DNA of 64,000 nucleotides from Xestospongia bergquistia (Eukaryota; Porifera; Demospongiae; Haplosclerida; Petrosiidae). Under the pieces are notes generated by a model. It was not told the DNA's origin, searched no databases, and saw nothing but the letters and a program-made list of their open reading frames with translations. Positions 33,939 through 47,382 of the stretch are shown here, piece after piece; position 1 is the first letter of the stretch; every line of letters starts with the position of its first letter. The position numbers and the translations under genes were made by a program. The DNA lies in contig OZ014415.1 in NCBI GenBank assembly GCA_963965975.1, positions 3,477,001 through 3,541,000 of the forward strand. The letters are read 5' to 3'.

Positions 33939-35220
33939 GTAGTAAGAATGCTAGTAGAAAGAATACCAGTTGTAGCAATACCAGTAGTAGGAATAGCGGT
34001 ATATAGTAGGAACACCAGTAGTAATAAGAATGCTAGTAGTAAGAACACTGGTAGTAAGAATACCAGTAGTGGTACTCCAGTAGTAAGAATAATGTTAGTA
34101 GTAATAATAACAGTAGTAGTAATACCAATAGTAGGATTACAATTAGTAGTAACAGCGGTAGTGAGAATTCCAGTAGTAGGAACACCAGAACACCAGTAGT
34201 AGGAACAACAGTAGTAAGAAAGCTAGTAGTAAGAATACCAGTTGTAGCAATACCAGTAGTAGGAATAGCGGTAGTAGGAACACCAGTAGTAAGAATACTA
34301 GTAGTAAGAATTCCAGTTGTAGCAATACCACTAGTAGGAATAGCGGTAGTAGGAACACCTGTAGTAAGAATGCTAGTTAAGAATACAGTAGTAGAAACAC
34401 CAGTAGTAAGAATGCTAGTATTAAGAATACAGTAGTAGGAACACCAGTACTAAGAATGCTAGTAGTAAGAACACAGGTAGTAGGAACACTAATAATAACT
34501 ATGCTAGTAGTATGAACACCAGTAGTAGGAACACCATTAGTAAAAATGCTAGTATAAAGAATACCAGTAGTATGAACACCAGTAGTAAGAATTCTAGTAT
34601 TAAGAATACATTTGTAGGAACACAAGCAGTAAGAATACTAGTATTAAAAATACTGTAGTAGGAATACCAGTAGTAAGAATGCTAGTTAAGAATACAGTAG
34701 TAGAAACACCAGTAGTAAGAATGCTAGTATTAAGAATACAATAGTAGGAACACCAGTAGTAAGAATGCTAGTAGAAAGAATACCAGTTGTAGCAATACCA
34801 GTAGTAGGAATAGCGGTATATAGTAGGAACACCAGTAGTAAGAATGCTAGTAGTAAGAACACTAGTAGTAAGAATACCAGTAGTGGTACTCCAGTAGTAA
34901 GAATAATGTTAGTAGTAATAATAACAGTAGTAGTAATACCAATAGTAGGATTACAATTAGTAGGAACAGCGGTAGTGAGAATTCCAGTAGTAGGAACACC
35001 AGAACACCAGTAGTAGGAACACCAGTAGTAAGAATGCTAGTAGTAAGAATACCAGTTGTAGCAATACCAGTAGTAGGAATAGCGGTATATAGTAGGAACA
35101 CCAGTAGAAAGAATGCTAGTACTAAAAATACAGTAGTAGGAACACCAGTAGTAAGAATACCAGTAGTAGGAACACCAGTAGAAAGAATGCTAGTAGTAAA
35201 AACACTAGTGGTAGGAACCC
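33939..35220 (+). repeat. Left arm A4 (1282 bp, subtype gamma)
   Basis: It is 194 bp shorter than A1 and A3: the 194-bp block is missing. It has the AACACTAGTAGTAAGAATACC variant (near 34860) shared only with A5. Confidence 0.9.
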
Positions 35221-36300
35221 TTGGATTAATAACTACCCCACTACAGCACTATATCAACTAATGTCATACACTGATGACTAGCTACCCAACTACTCAACTA
35301 AGTACAACATTGAATAACTATGATTTGTCATGACTGTATTGTTATTGTCATACGGATAACTTATTTAACTCCAGCACATATTCACTAGTTATTAGCCAGA
35401 ATTAGTTTTATTCTGAGCAAAATTGAGGGACTTATTGGAAAAGTCTAGAGCTATAGCAGTTTGAGAGGCACTTTATGGCATAACATTAATTAGTATTTCT
35501 TATATAAGTTAAATTAATTAGTATAAGATGAATTTGGAGTTAATATAATTTTTTTATATAAAGCAAGACAAAGTGGACAACATATACTAATAACAGCTGG
35601 AATTATATTATGGACTGGAGAAACAACTAACACAAACAAAAATAATAACAATTATACAATGCAAAACAACTAGCAAAGTAATTTTATAGTACATATGGAT
35701 ATATATTGTTAAAGCACCAATTGACTCCTTAAAAATCCGTCATTCTCCGCCTGCATGGCAGGAGTACTGTAGATACAATCAATTGATGTCATAGTATTCC
35801 AACTGTTACAAGAAAAAGCCAGTTCTGTGTTCAGTTTTCCCTGATCTTCTGCCAGTACTCCATTGTTATATAAGCACCATTGTACGTGATTTGATGAACA
35901 AGATGTAGTATACATCGGAAGCAACAACAACACTATACGTAGCAGAAATATGTACAAGAGTAGTATCATCAGGACAAGCAAAAATATCATCAACGTGATA
36001 TATAATAGTAGCATCAGGAGTATCAACATGATCTGGACCCTCAACAGTAGAAACAGTATGTTCAACAGTAGTATTGTAATAGCCAAAGTAGCAGAATTAC
36101 TTTACAAAAAATTACAATTACTACAGATGTATATATAGACAAATTTTTAAGGGCGTGGTCGGTGAATTCACATCCGCCTCATATCTACCAGACCGCAAAT
36201 AGAGCGTCATAACAATCCTCTACCTCTGCCTCCCATTCCTCGTTAGGACATATTGTACAGTCGGTAGAATCTTTTGAGCACCCTCCTGACTTACTGAATA
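35221..36300. repeat. Spacer S5 (1080 bp)
   Basis: Full-length spacer with the 'C' marker. Confidence 0.9.
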
Positions 36301-39061
36301 TCAGTGTTCCTACTACTTGTGTTCTTACTACTATTTCTTACTACTGGTGTTCCTACTACTGTATTCTTAGTACTAGCATTCTTACTACTGGTGTTCCTAC
36401 TACTATATTCTTAATCGTAGCATTCTTACTGCTGGTGTTCCTACTACTGGCATTCTTACTACTAGTATTATTCGTACTACTCGTGTTCCTACTACTGTAT
36501 TCTTAATACAAGCATTCTTACTACAGGTGTTACTACTACCGCTATTCCTACTACTGGTATTGCTACAACTGGTATTCTTACTACTAGCTTTCTTACTACT
36601 GGCGTTCTGGTGTTCCTACTACTGGAATTCTCACTACCGCTGTTACTACTAATTGTAATCCTACTATTGGTATTACTACTACTGTTATTATTACTACTAA
36701 CATTATTCTCACTACTGGAGTACCACTACTGGTATTCATACTACTGGTGTTCCTACTACTGGCGTTCTGGTATTGTTACTACTGGTATTCTTACTACTAG
36801 TGTTCTTACTACTAGCATTCTTACTACAGGTGTTCCTACTACCGCTATTCCTACTGCTGGTATTGCTACAACTGGAATTTTTACTACTAGCATTCTTACT
36901 ACTGGTGTTCTTACTACCGCTATTCCTACTACTGGTATTGCTACAACTGGCATTCTTACTACTAGCTTTCTTACTACTGTTGTTCCTACTACTGGCGTTC
37001 TGGTGTTCCTACTACTGGAATTCTCACTACCGCTGTTCCTACTACTTGTAATCCTACTATTGGTATTACTACTACTGTTATTATTACTACTAACATTATT
37101 CTTACTACTGGAGCACCACTACTGGTTTTCTTACTACTGGTGTTCCTACTACTGGCGTTCTGGTATTGCTACTACTGGTATTCTTAGTGCTAGCGTTCTG
37201 ACTACTGGTATTCATGCTACAGTATTCTCAGTAATAGCATCCTTACTGCTGGTGTTCATACTACCTGTGTTCTTACAGCATTCTTACTGCTGGTGTTCAT
37301 ACTAACTGTGTTCTTACTAAAAGTTGTGTACCTAATAGGTACACAAGTATTAGTACTACCTACTACAGTATTCTTAGTGTTAGCATTCTTACTACTGGTG
37401 TTCCTACTACTGTATTATTAGTAGTAGCATTTTTACTACTGGTGTTCCTACTACTGTATTCTTAGTAATAGCATTCTTACTGATGGTGTTCATACTACCT
37501 ATGTTCTTACAAGCGTTCTTACTAATGATGTTCCTACTACAGTATTCTTAGCACTGGCATTCTTGTGCCTACTACTGTATTTTTAGTACTAGCGTTCATA
37601 CTGCTGGTTTTCATACTACCTGTGTTCTTACTACTAGCATTCTTACTATTGGTTTTCCTACTACTTTATTCTTACTACTAGCATTCTTACTACAGGCGTT
37701 CCTACTGCAGTATTCTTAGTGCTAGCATTCTTACTACTGGTGTTCCTACTACTGTATTCATAGTAATAGCATTCATACTGCTGATGTTCATACTATCTGT
37801 GTTTTCATTGGCGCTCTTACTACTGGTATTCCTACTACTCTATTCTTAGTAATAGCATTCTTACTACTGGTGTTCCTACTATTGTATTCATAGTAATAGC
37901 ATTCATACTGCTGATGTTCATACTATCTGTGTTTTCATTGGCGTTCTTACTACTGGTATTCCTACTACTCTATTCTTAGTAATAGCATTCTTACTGCTGG
38001 TGTTCATACTTCCTGTGTTCTTACTAGCATTCTTACTAATGTTGTTCCTACCACAGTATTCTTAGTACTGGCATTTTTACTACTGGTGTTCCTACTACTG
38101 TATTCTTAGTAATAGCATTCTTACGGCTGGTGTTCATACTACCTGTGTTCTTACTACTAGCATTCTTACTACTGGTGTTCCTGCTGCAGTATTCTTAGTG
38201 CTAGTGTTCTTACTACTGGTGTTACTACTACTGGTATTCTTACTACTAGCATTCTTACTACTGGTGTTCCTGCTGCAGTATTCTTAGTGCTAGCGTTCTT
38301 ACTATTGGTATTCCTACTACTCTATTCTTAGTAATAGCATTCTTACTGCTGGTGTTTATACTACCTGTGTTCTTACTAGCATTCTTACTAATGTTGTTCC
38401 TACTACAGTATTCTTAGTACTGGCATTATTACTACTGGTGTTCCTACTACTGTATTCTTAGTAATAGCATTCTTACTGCTGATGTTCATACTACCTGTGT
38501 TCTTACTAGCATTCTTACTAATGTTGTTCCTACTACAGTATTCTTAGTACTGGTATTTTTACTACTTGTGTTCCTACTACTGTATTTTTAGTACTAGCGT
38601 TCATACTGCTGGTGTTCATACTACTACTAGCATTCTTACTACTGGTGTTCCTGCTGCAGTATTCTTAGTGCTAGCGTTCTTACTACAGGTATTCCTACTA
38701 CTCTATTCTTAGTAATAGCATTCTTACTGCTGGTGTTCATATTTCCTGTGTTCTTACTGGCATTTTTACTAATGTTGTTCCTACTACAGTATTCTTAGTA
38801 CTGGCATTTTTACTACTGGTGTTCCTACTACTGTATTCTTAGTAATAGCATTCTTACTGCTGGTGTTCATGCTACCTGTGTTCTTACAGCATTCTTACTG
38901 CTGATGTTCATACTACCTGTGTTCTTACAAGCATTCCTACTAATGGTGTTCCTACTACAGTATTCTTAGTACTGGCATTTTTACTACTGGTGTTCCTACT
39001 ACTGTATTTTTAGTACCAGCGTTCTTACTGCTGGTGTTCATACTACCTGTGTTCTTACTAC
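36301..39061 (-). repeat. Right arm B5 (2761 bp, short form)
   Basis: It is 482 bp shorter than B1: one 482-bp module is missing. The palindrome is at 37324-37346. It carries CAACTGGCATTCTTAC near 36945, shared with B6, where others have CAACTGGTATTCTTAC. Confidence 0.92.
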
Positions 39062-39066
39062 TTACA

Positions 39067-40811
39067 GTAGTAAGAATGCTAGTAGAAAGAATACCAGTTG
39101 TAGCAATACCAGTAGTAGGAATAGCGGTATATAGTAGGAACACCAGTAGTAATAAGAATGCTAGTAGTAAGAACACTGGTAGTAAGAATACCAGTAGTGG
39201 TACTCCAGTAGTAAGAATAATGTTAGTAGTAATAATAACAGTAGTAGTAATACCAATAGTAGGATTACAATTAGTAGTAACAGCGGTAGTGAGAATTCCA
39301 GTAGTAGGAACACCAGAACACCAGTAGTAGGAACAACAGTAGTAAGAAAGCTAGTAGTAAGAATACCAGTTGTAGCAATACCAGTAGTAGGAATAGCGGT
39401 AGTAGGAACACCAGTAGTAAGAATACTAGTAGTAAGAATTCCAGTTGTAGCAATACCACTAGTAGGAATAGCGATAGTAGGAACACCTGTAGTAAGAATG
39501 CTAGTTAAGAATACAGTAGTAGAAACACCAGTAGTAAGAATGCTAGTATTAAGAATACAGTAGTAGGAACACCAGTACTAAGAATGCTAGTAGTAAGAAC
39601 ACAGGTAGTAGGAACACTAATAATAACTATGCTAGTAGTATGAACACCAGTAGTAGGAACACCATTAGTAAAAATGCTAGTATAAAGAATACCAGTAGTA
39701 TGAACACCAGTAGTAAGAATTCTAGTATTAAGAATACATTTGTAGGAACACAAGCAGTAAGAATACTAGTATTAAAAATACTGTAGTAGGAATACCAGTA
39801 GTAAGAATGCTAGTTAAGAATACAGTAGTAGAAACACCAGTAGTAAGAATGCTAGTATTAAGAATACAATAGTAGGAACACCAGTAGTAAGAATGCTAGT
39901 AGAAAGAATACCAGTTGTAGCAATACCAGTAGTAGGAATAGCGGTATATAGTAGGAACACCAGTAGTAAGAATGCTAGTAGTAAGAACACTGGTAGTAAG
40001 AATACCAGTAGTGGTACTCCAGTAGTAAGAATAATGTTAGTAGTAATAATAACAGTAGTAGTAATACCAATAGTAGGATTACAATTAGTAGGAACAGCGG
40101 TAGTGAGAATTCCAGTAGTAGGAACACCAGAACACCAGTAGTAGGAACAACAGTAGTAAGAAAGCTAGTAGTAAGAATACCAATTGTAGCAATACCAGTA
40201 GTAGGAATAGCGGTAGTAGGAACACCAGTAGTAAGAATACTAGTAGTAAGAATACCAGTTGTAGCAATACCACTAGTAGGAATAGCGGTAGTAGGAACAC
40301 CTGTAGTAAGAATGCTAGTATTAAGAATACAATAGTAGGAACACCAGTAGTAAGAATGCTAGTAGAAAGAATACCAGTTGTAGCAATACCAGTAGTAGGA
40401 ATAGCGGTATATAGTAGGAACACCAGTAGTAAGAATGCTAGTAGTAAGAACACTAGTAGTAAGAATACCAGTAGTGGTACTCCAGTAGTAAGAATAATGT
40501 TAGTAGTAATAATAACAGTAGTAGTAATACCAATAGTAGGATTACAATTAGTAGGAACAGCGGTAGTGAGAATTCCAGTAGTAGGAACACCAGAACACCA
40601 GTAGTAGGAACACCAGTAGTAAGAATGCTAGTAGTAAGAATACCAGTTGTAGCAATACCAGTAGTAGGAATAGCGGTATATAGTAGGAACACCAGTAGAA
40701 AGAATGCTAGTACTAAAAATACAGTAGTAGGAACACCAGTAGTAAGAATACCAGTAGTAGGAACACCAGTAGAAAGAATGCTAGTAGTAAAAACACTAGT
40801 GGTAGGAACCC
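39067..40811 (+). repeat. Left arm A5 (1745 bp, subtype gamma)
   Basis: Its length is 1282 + 463 bp: an extra partial copy of the module (start at 39893 repeated at 40356) precedes the gamma end shared with A4. Confidence 0.9.
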
Positions 40812-41891
40812 TTGGATTAATAACTACCCCACTACAGCACTATATCAACTAATGTCATACACTGATGACTAGCTACCCAACTACTCAACTAAGTACAACA
40901 TTGAATAACTATGATTTGTCATGACTGTATTGTTATTGTCATACGGATAACTTATTTAACTCCAGCACATATTCACTAGTTATTAGCCAGAATTAGTTTT
41001 ATTCTGAGCAAAATTGAGGGACTTATTGGAAAAGTCTAGAGCTATAGCAGTTTGAGAGGCACTTTATGGCATAACATTAATTAGTATTTCTTATATAAGT
41101 TAAATTAATTAGTATAAGATGAATTTGGAGTTAATATAATTTTTTTATATAAAGCAAGACAAAGTGGACAACATATACTAATAACAGCTGGAATTATATT
41201 ATGGACTGGAGAAACAACTAACACAAACAAAAATAATAACAATTATACAATGCAAAACAACTAGCAAAGTAATTTTATAGTACATATGGATATATATTGT
41301 TAAAGCACCAATTGACTCCTTAAAAATCCGTCATTCTCCGCCTGCATGGCAGGAGTACTGTAGATACAATCAATTGATGTCATAGTATTCCAACTGTTAC
41401 AAGAAAAAGCCAGTTCTGTGTTCAGTTTTCCCTGATCTTCTGCCAGTACTCCATTGTTATATAAGCACCATTGTACGTGATTTGATGAACAAGATGTAGT
41501 ATACATCGGAAGCAACAACAACACTATACGTAGCAGAAATATGTACAAGAGTAGTATCATCAGGACAAGCAAAAATATCATCAACGTGATATATAATAGT
41601 AGCATCAGGAGTATCAACATGATCTGGACCCTCAACAGTAGAAACAGTATGTTCAACAGTAGTATTGTAATAGCCAAAGTAGCAGAATTACTTTACAAAA
41701 AATTACAATTACTACAGATGTATATATAGACAAATTTTTAAGGGCGTGGTCGGTGAATTCACATCCGCCTCATATCTACCAGACCGCAAATAGAGCGTCA
41801 TAACAATCCTCTACCTCTGCCTCCCATTCCTCGTTAGGACATATTGTACAGTCGGTAGAATCTTTTGAGCACCCTCCTGACTTACTGAATA
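40812..41891. repeat. Spacer S6 (1080 bp)
   Basis: Full-length spacer with the 'C' marker. Confidence 0.9.
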
Positions 41892-44652
41892 TCAGTGTTC
41901 CTACTACTTGTGTTCTTACTACTATTTCTTACTACTGGTGTTCCTACTACTGTATTCTTAGTACTAGCATTCTTACTACTGGTGTTCCTACTACTATATT
42001 CTTAATCGTAGCATTCTTACTGCTGGTGTTCCTACTACTGGCATTCTTACTACTAGTATTATTCGTACTACTCGTGTTCCTACTACTGTATTCTTAATAC
42101 AAGCATTCTTACTACAGGTGTTACTACTACCGCTATTCCTACTACTGGTATTGCTACAACTGGTATTCTTACTACTAGCTTTCTTACTACTGGCGTTCTG
42201 GTGTTCCTACTACTGGAATTCTCACTACCGCTGTTACTACTAATTGTAATCCTACTATTGGTATTACTACTACTGTTATTATTACTACTAACATTATTCT
42301 CACTACTGGAGTACCACTACTGGTATTCATACTACTGGTGTTCCTACTACTGGCGTTCTGGTATTGTTACTACTGGTATTCTTACTACTAGTGTTCTTAC
42401 TACTAGCATTCTTACTACAGGTGTTCCTACTACCGCTATTCCTACTGCTGGTATTGCTACAACTGGAATTTTTACTACTAGCATTCTTACTACTGGTGTT
42501 CTTACTACCGCTATTCCTACTACTGGTATTGCTACAACTGGCATTCTTACTACTAGCTTTCTTACTACTGTTGTTCCTACTACTGGCGTTCTGGTGTTCC
42601 TACTACTGGAATTCTCACTACCGCTGTTCCTACTACTTGTAATCCTACTATTGGTATTACTACTACTGTTATTATTACTACTAACATTATTCTTACTACT
42701 GGAGCACCACTACTGGTTTTCTTACTACTGGTGTTCCTACTACTGGCGTTCTGGTATTGCTACTACTGGTATTCTTAGTGCTAGCGTTCTGACTACTGGT
42801 ATTCATGCTACAGTATTCTCAGTAATAGCATCCTTACTGCTGGTGTTCATACTACCTGTGTTCTTACAGCATTCTTACTGCTGGTGTTCATACTAACTGT
42901 GTTCTTACTAAAAGTTGTGTACCTAATAGGTACACAAGTATTAGTACTACCTACTACAGTATTCTTAGTGTTAGCATTCTTACTACTGGTGTTCCTACTA
43001 CTGTATTATTAGTAGTAGCATTTTTACTACTGGTGTTCCTACTACTGTATTCTTAGTAATAGCATTCTTACTGATGGTGTTCATACTACCTATGTTCTTA
43101 CAAGCGTTCTTACTAATGATGTTCCTACTACAGTATTCTTAGCACTGGCATTCTTGTGCCTACTACTGTATTTTTAGTACTAGCGTTCATACTGCTGGTT
43201 TTCATACTACCTGTGTTCTTACTACTAGCATTCTTACTATTGGTTTTCCTACTACTTTATTCTTACTACTAGCATTCTTACTACAGGCGTTCCTACTGCA
43301 GTATTCTTAGTGCTAGCATTCTTACTACTGGTGTTCCTACTACTGTATTCATAGTAATAGCATTCATACTGCTGATGTTCATACTATCTGTGTTTTCATT
43401 GGCGCTCTTACTACTGGTATTCCTACTACTCTATTCTTAGTAATAGCATTCTTACTACTGGTGTTCCTACTATTGTATTCATAGTAATAGCATTCATACT
43501 GCTGATGTTCATACTATCTGTGTTTTCATTGGCGTTCTTACTACTGGTATTCCTACTACTCTATTCTTAGTAATAGCATTCTTACTGCTGGTGTTCATAC
43601 TTCCTGTGTTCTTACTAGCATTCTTACTAATGTTGTTCCTACCACAGTATTCTTAGTACTGGCATTTTTACTACTGGTGTTCCTACTACTGTATTCTTAG
43701 TAATAGCATTCTTACGGCTGGTGTTCATACTACCTGTGTTCTTACTACTAGCATTCTTACTACTGGTGTTCCTGCTGCAGTATTCTTAGTGCTAGTGTTC
43801 TTACTACTGGTGTTACTACTACTGGTATTCTTACTACTAGCATTCTTACTACTGGTGTTCCTGCTGCAGTATTCTTAGTGCTAGCGTTCTTACTATTGGT
43901 ATTCCTACTACTCTATTCTTAGTAATAGCATTCTTACTGCTGGTGTTTATACTACCTGTGTTCTTACTAGCATTCTTACTAATGTTGTTCCTACTACAGT
44001 ATTCTTAGTACTGGCATTATTACTACTGGTGTTCCTACTACTGTATTCTTAGTAATAGCATTCTTACTGCTGATGTTCATACTACCTGTGTTCTTACTAG
44101 CATTCTTACTAATGTTGTTCCTACTACAGTATTCTTAGTACTGGTATTTTTACTACTTGTGTTCCTACTACTGTATTTTTAGTACTAGCGTTCATACTGC
44201 TGGTGTTCATACTACTACTAGCATTCTTACTACTGGTGTTCCTGCTGCAGTATTCTTAGTGCTAGCGTTCTTACTACAGGTATTCCTACTACTCTATTCT
44301 TAGTAATAGCATTCTTACTGCTGGTGTTCATATTTCCTGTGTTCTTACTGGCATTTTTACTAATGTTGTTCCTACTACAGTATTCTTAGTACTGGCATTT
44401 TTACTACTGGTGTTCCTACTACTGTATTCTTAGTAATAGCATTCTTACTGCTGGTGTTCATGCTACCTGTGTTCTTACAGCATTCTTACTGCTGATGTTC
44501 ATACTACCTGTGTTCTTACAAGCATTCCTACTAATGGTGTTCCTACTACAGTATTCTTAGTACTGGCATTTTTACTACTGGTGTTCCTACTACTGTATTT
44601 TTAGTACCAGCGTTCTTACTGCTGGTGTTCATACTACCTGTGTTCTTACTAC
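41892..44652 (-). repeat. Right arm B6 (2761 bp, short form)
   Basis: Same length as B5 and shares its GGCATTCTTAC marker, so B5 and B6 are sister copies. Palindrome at 42915-42937. Confidence 0.92.
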
Positions 44653-44657
44653 TTACA

Positions 44658-46327
44658 GTAGTAAGAATGCTAGTAGAAAGAATACCAGTTGTAGCAATAC
44701 CAGTAGTAGGAATAGCGGTATATAGTAGGAACACCAGTAGTAATAAGAATGCTAGTAGTAAGAACACTGGTAGTAAGAATACCAGTAGTGGTACTCCAGT
44801 AGTAAGAATAATGTTAGTAGTAATAATAACAGTAGTAGTAATACCAATAGTAGGATTACAATTAGTAGTAACAGCGGTAGTGAGAATTCCAGTAGTAGGA
44901 ACACCAGAACACCAGTAGTAGGAACAACAGTAGTAAGAAAGCTAGTAGTAAGAATACCAGTTGTAGCAATACCAGTAGTAGGAATAGCGGTAGTAGGAAC
45001 ACCAGTAGTAAGAATACTAGTAGTAAGAATTCCAGTTGTAGCAATACCACTAGTAGGAATAGCGATAGTAGGAACACCTGTAGTAAGAATGCTAGTTAAG
45101 AATACAGTAGTAGAAACACCAGTAGTAAGAATGCTAGTATTAAGAATACAGTAGTAGGAACACCAGTACTAAGAATGCTAGTAGTAAGAACACAGGTAGT
45201 AGGAACACTAATAATAACTATGCTAGTAGTATGAACACCAGTAGTAGGAACACCATTAGTAAAAATGCTAGTATAAAGAATACCAGTAGTATGAACACCA
45301 GTAGTAAGAATTCTAGTATTAAGAATACATTTGTAGGAACACAAGCAGTAAGAATACTAGTATTAAAAATACTGTAGTAGGAATACCAGTAGTAAGAATG
45401 CTAGTTAAGAATACAGTAGTAGAAACACCAGTAGTAAGAATGCTAGTATTAAGAATACAATAGTAGGAACACCAGTAGTAAGAATGCTAGTAGAAAGAAT
45501 ACCAGTTGTAGCAATACCAGTAGTAGGAATAGCGGTATATAGTAGGAACACCAGTAGTAAGAATGCTAGTAGTAAGAACACTGGTAGTAAGAATACCAGT
45601 AGTGGTACTCCAGTAGTAAGAATAATGTTAGTAGTAATAATAACAGTAGTAGTAATACCAATAGTAGGATTACAATTAGTAGGAACAGCGGTAGTGAGAA
45701 TTCCAGTAGTAGGAACACCAGAACACCAGTAGTAGGAACAACAGTAGTAAGAAAGCTAGTAGTAAGAATACCAATTGTAGCAATACCAGTAGTAGGAATA
45801 GCGGTAGTAGGAACACCAGTAGTAAGAATACTAGTAGTAAGAATACCAGTTGTAGCAATACCACTAGTAGGAATAGCGGTAGTAGGAACACCTGTAGTAA
45901 GAATGCTAGTATTAAGAATACAATAGTAGGAACAACAGTAGTAAGAAAGCTAGTAGTAAGAATACCAATTGTAGCAATACCAGTAGTAGGAATAGCGGTA
46001 GTAGGAACACCAGTAGTAAGAATACTAGTAGTAAGAATACCAGTTGTAGCAATACCACTAGTAGGAATAGCGGTAGTAGGAACACCTGTAGTAAGAATGC
46101 TAGTATTAAGAATACAATAGTAGGAACACCAGTAGTAAGAATGCTAGTAGTAAGAATACCAGTTGTAGCAATACCAGTAGTAGGAATAGCGGTATATAGT
46201 AGGAACACCAGTAGAAAGAATGCTAGTACTAAAAATACAGTAGTAGGAACACCAGTAGTAAGAATACCAGTAGTAGGAACACCAGTAGAAAGAATGCTAG
46301 TAGTAAAAACACTAGTGGTAGGAACCC
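44658..46327 (+). repeat. Left arm A6 (1670 bp, subtype alpha)
   Basis: Two 194-bp blocks, as in A0 and A2, although its neighbours are not alpha. Confidence 0.9.
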
Positions 46328-47382
46328 TTGGATTAATAACTACCCCACTACAGCACTATATCAACTAATGTCATACACTGATGACTAGCTACCCAACTAC
46401 TCAACTAAGTACAACATTGAATAACTATGATTTGTCATGACTGTATTGTTATTGTCATACGGATAACTTATTTAACTCCAGCACATATTCACTAGTTATT
46501 AGCCAGAATTAGTTTTATTCTGAGCAAAATTGAGGGACTTATTGGAAAAGTCTAGAGCTATAGCAGTTTGAGAGGCACTTTATGGCATAACATTAATTAG
46601 TATTTCTTATATAAGTTAAATTAATTAGTATAAGATGAATTTGGAGTTAATATAATTTTTTTATATAAAGCAAGACAAAGTGGACAACATATACTAATAA
46701 CAGATGGAATTATATTATGGACTGGAGAAACAACTAACACAAACAAAAATAATAACAATTATACAATGCAAAACAACTAGCAAAGTAATTTTATAGTACA
46801 TATGGATATATATTGTTAAAGCACCAATTGACTCCTTAAAAATCCGTCATTCTCCGCCTGCATGGCAGGAGTACTGTAGATACAATCAATTGATGTCATA
46901 GTATTCCAACTGTTACAAGAAAAAGCCAGTTCTGTGTTCAGTTTTCCCTGATCTTCTGCCAGTACTCCATTGTTATATAAGCACCATTGTACGTGATTTG
47001 ATGAACAAGATGTAGTATACATCGGAAGCAACAACAACACTATACGTAGCAGAAATATGTACAAGAGTAGTATCATCAGGACAAGCAAAAATATCATCAA
47101 CGTGATATATAATAGTAGCATCAGGAGTATCAACATGATCTGGACCCTCAACAGTAGAAACAGTATGTTCAACAGTAGTATTGTAATAGCCAAAGTAGCA
47201 GAATTACTTTACAAAAAATTACAATTACTACAGATGTATATATAGACAAATTTTTAAGGGCGTGGTCTACCAGACCTCAAATAGGGCGTCATAACAATCC
47301 TCTACCTCTGCCTTCCATTCCTCGTTAGGACATATTGTACAGTCGGTAGAATCTTTTGAGCACCCTCCTGACTTACTGAATA
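46328..47382. repeat. Spacer S7 (1055 bp, 25-bp deletion)
   Basis: It has the 'A' marker. Compared with S1 it lacks 25 bp after GGGCGTGGTC (about 47266), between two TC dinucleotides, which removes the GAATTC site. It shares CTGCCTTCCATT (near 47309) with S8 only. Confidence 0.9.
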
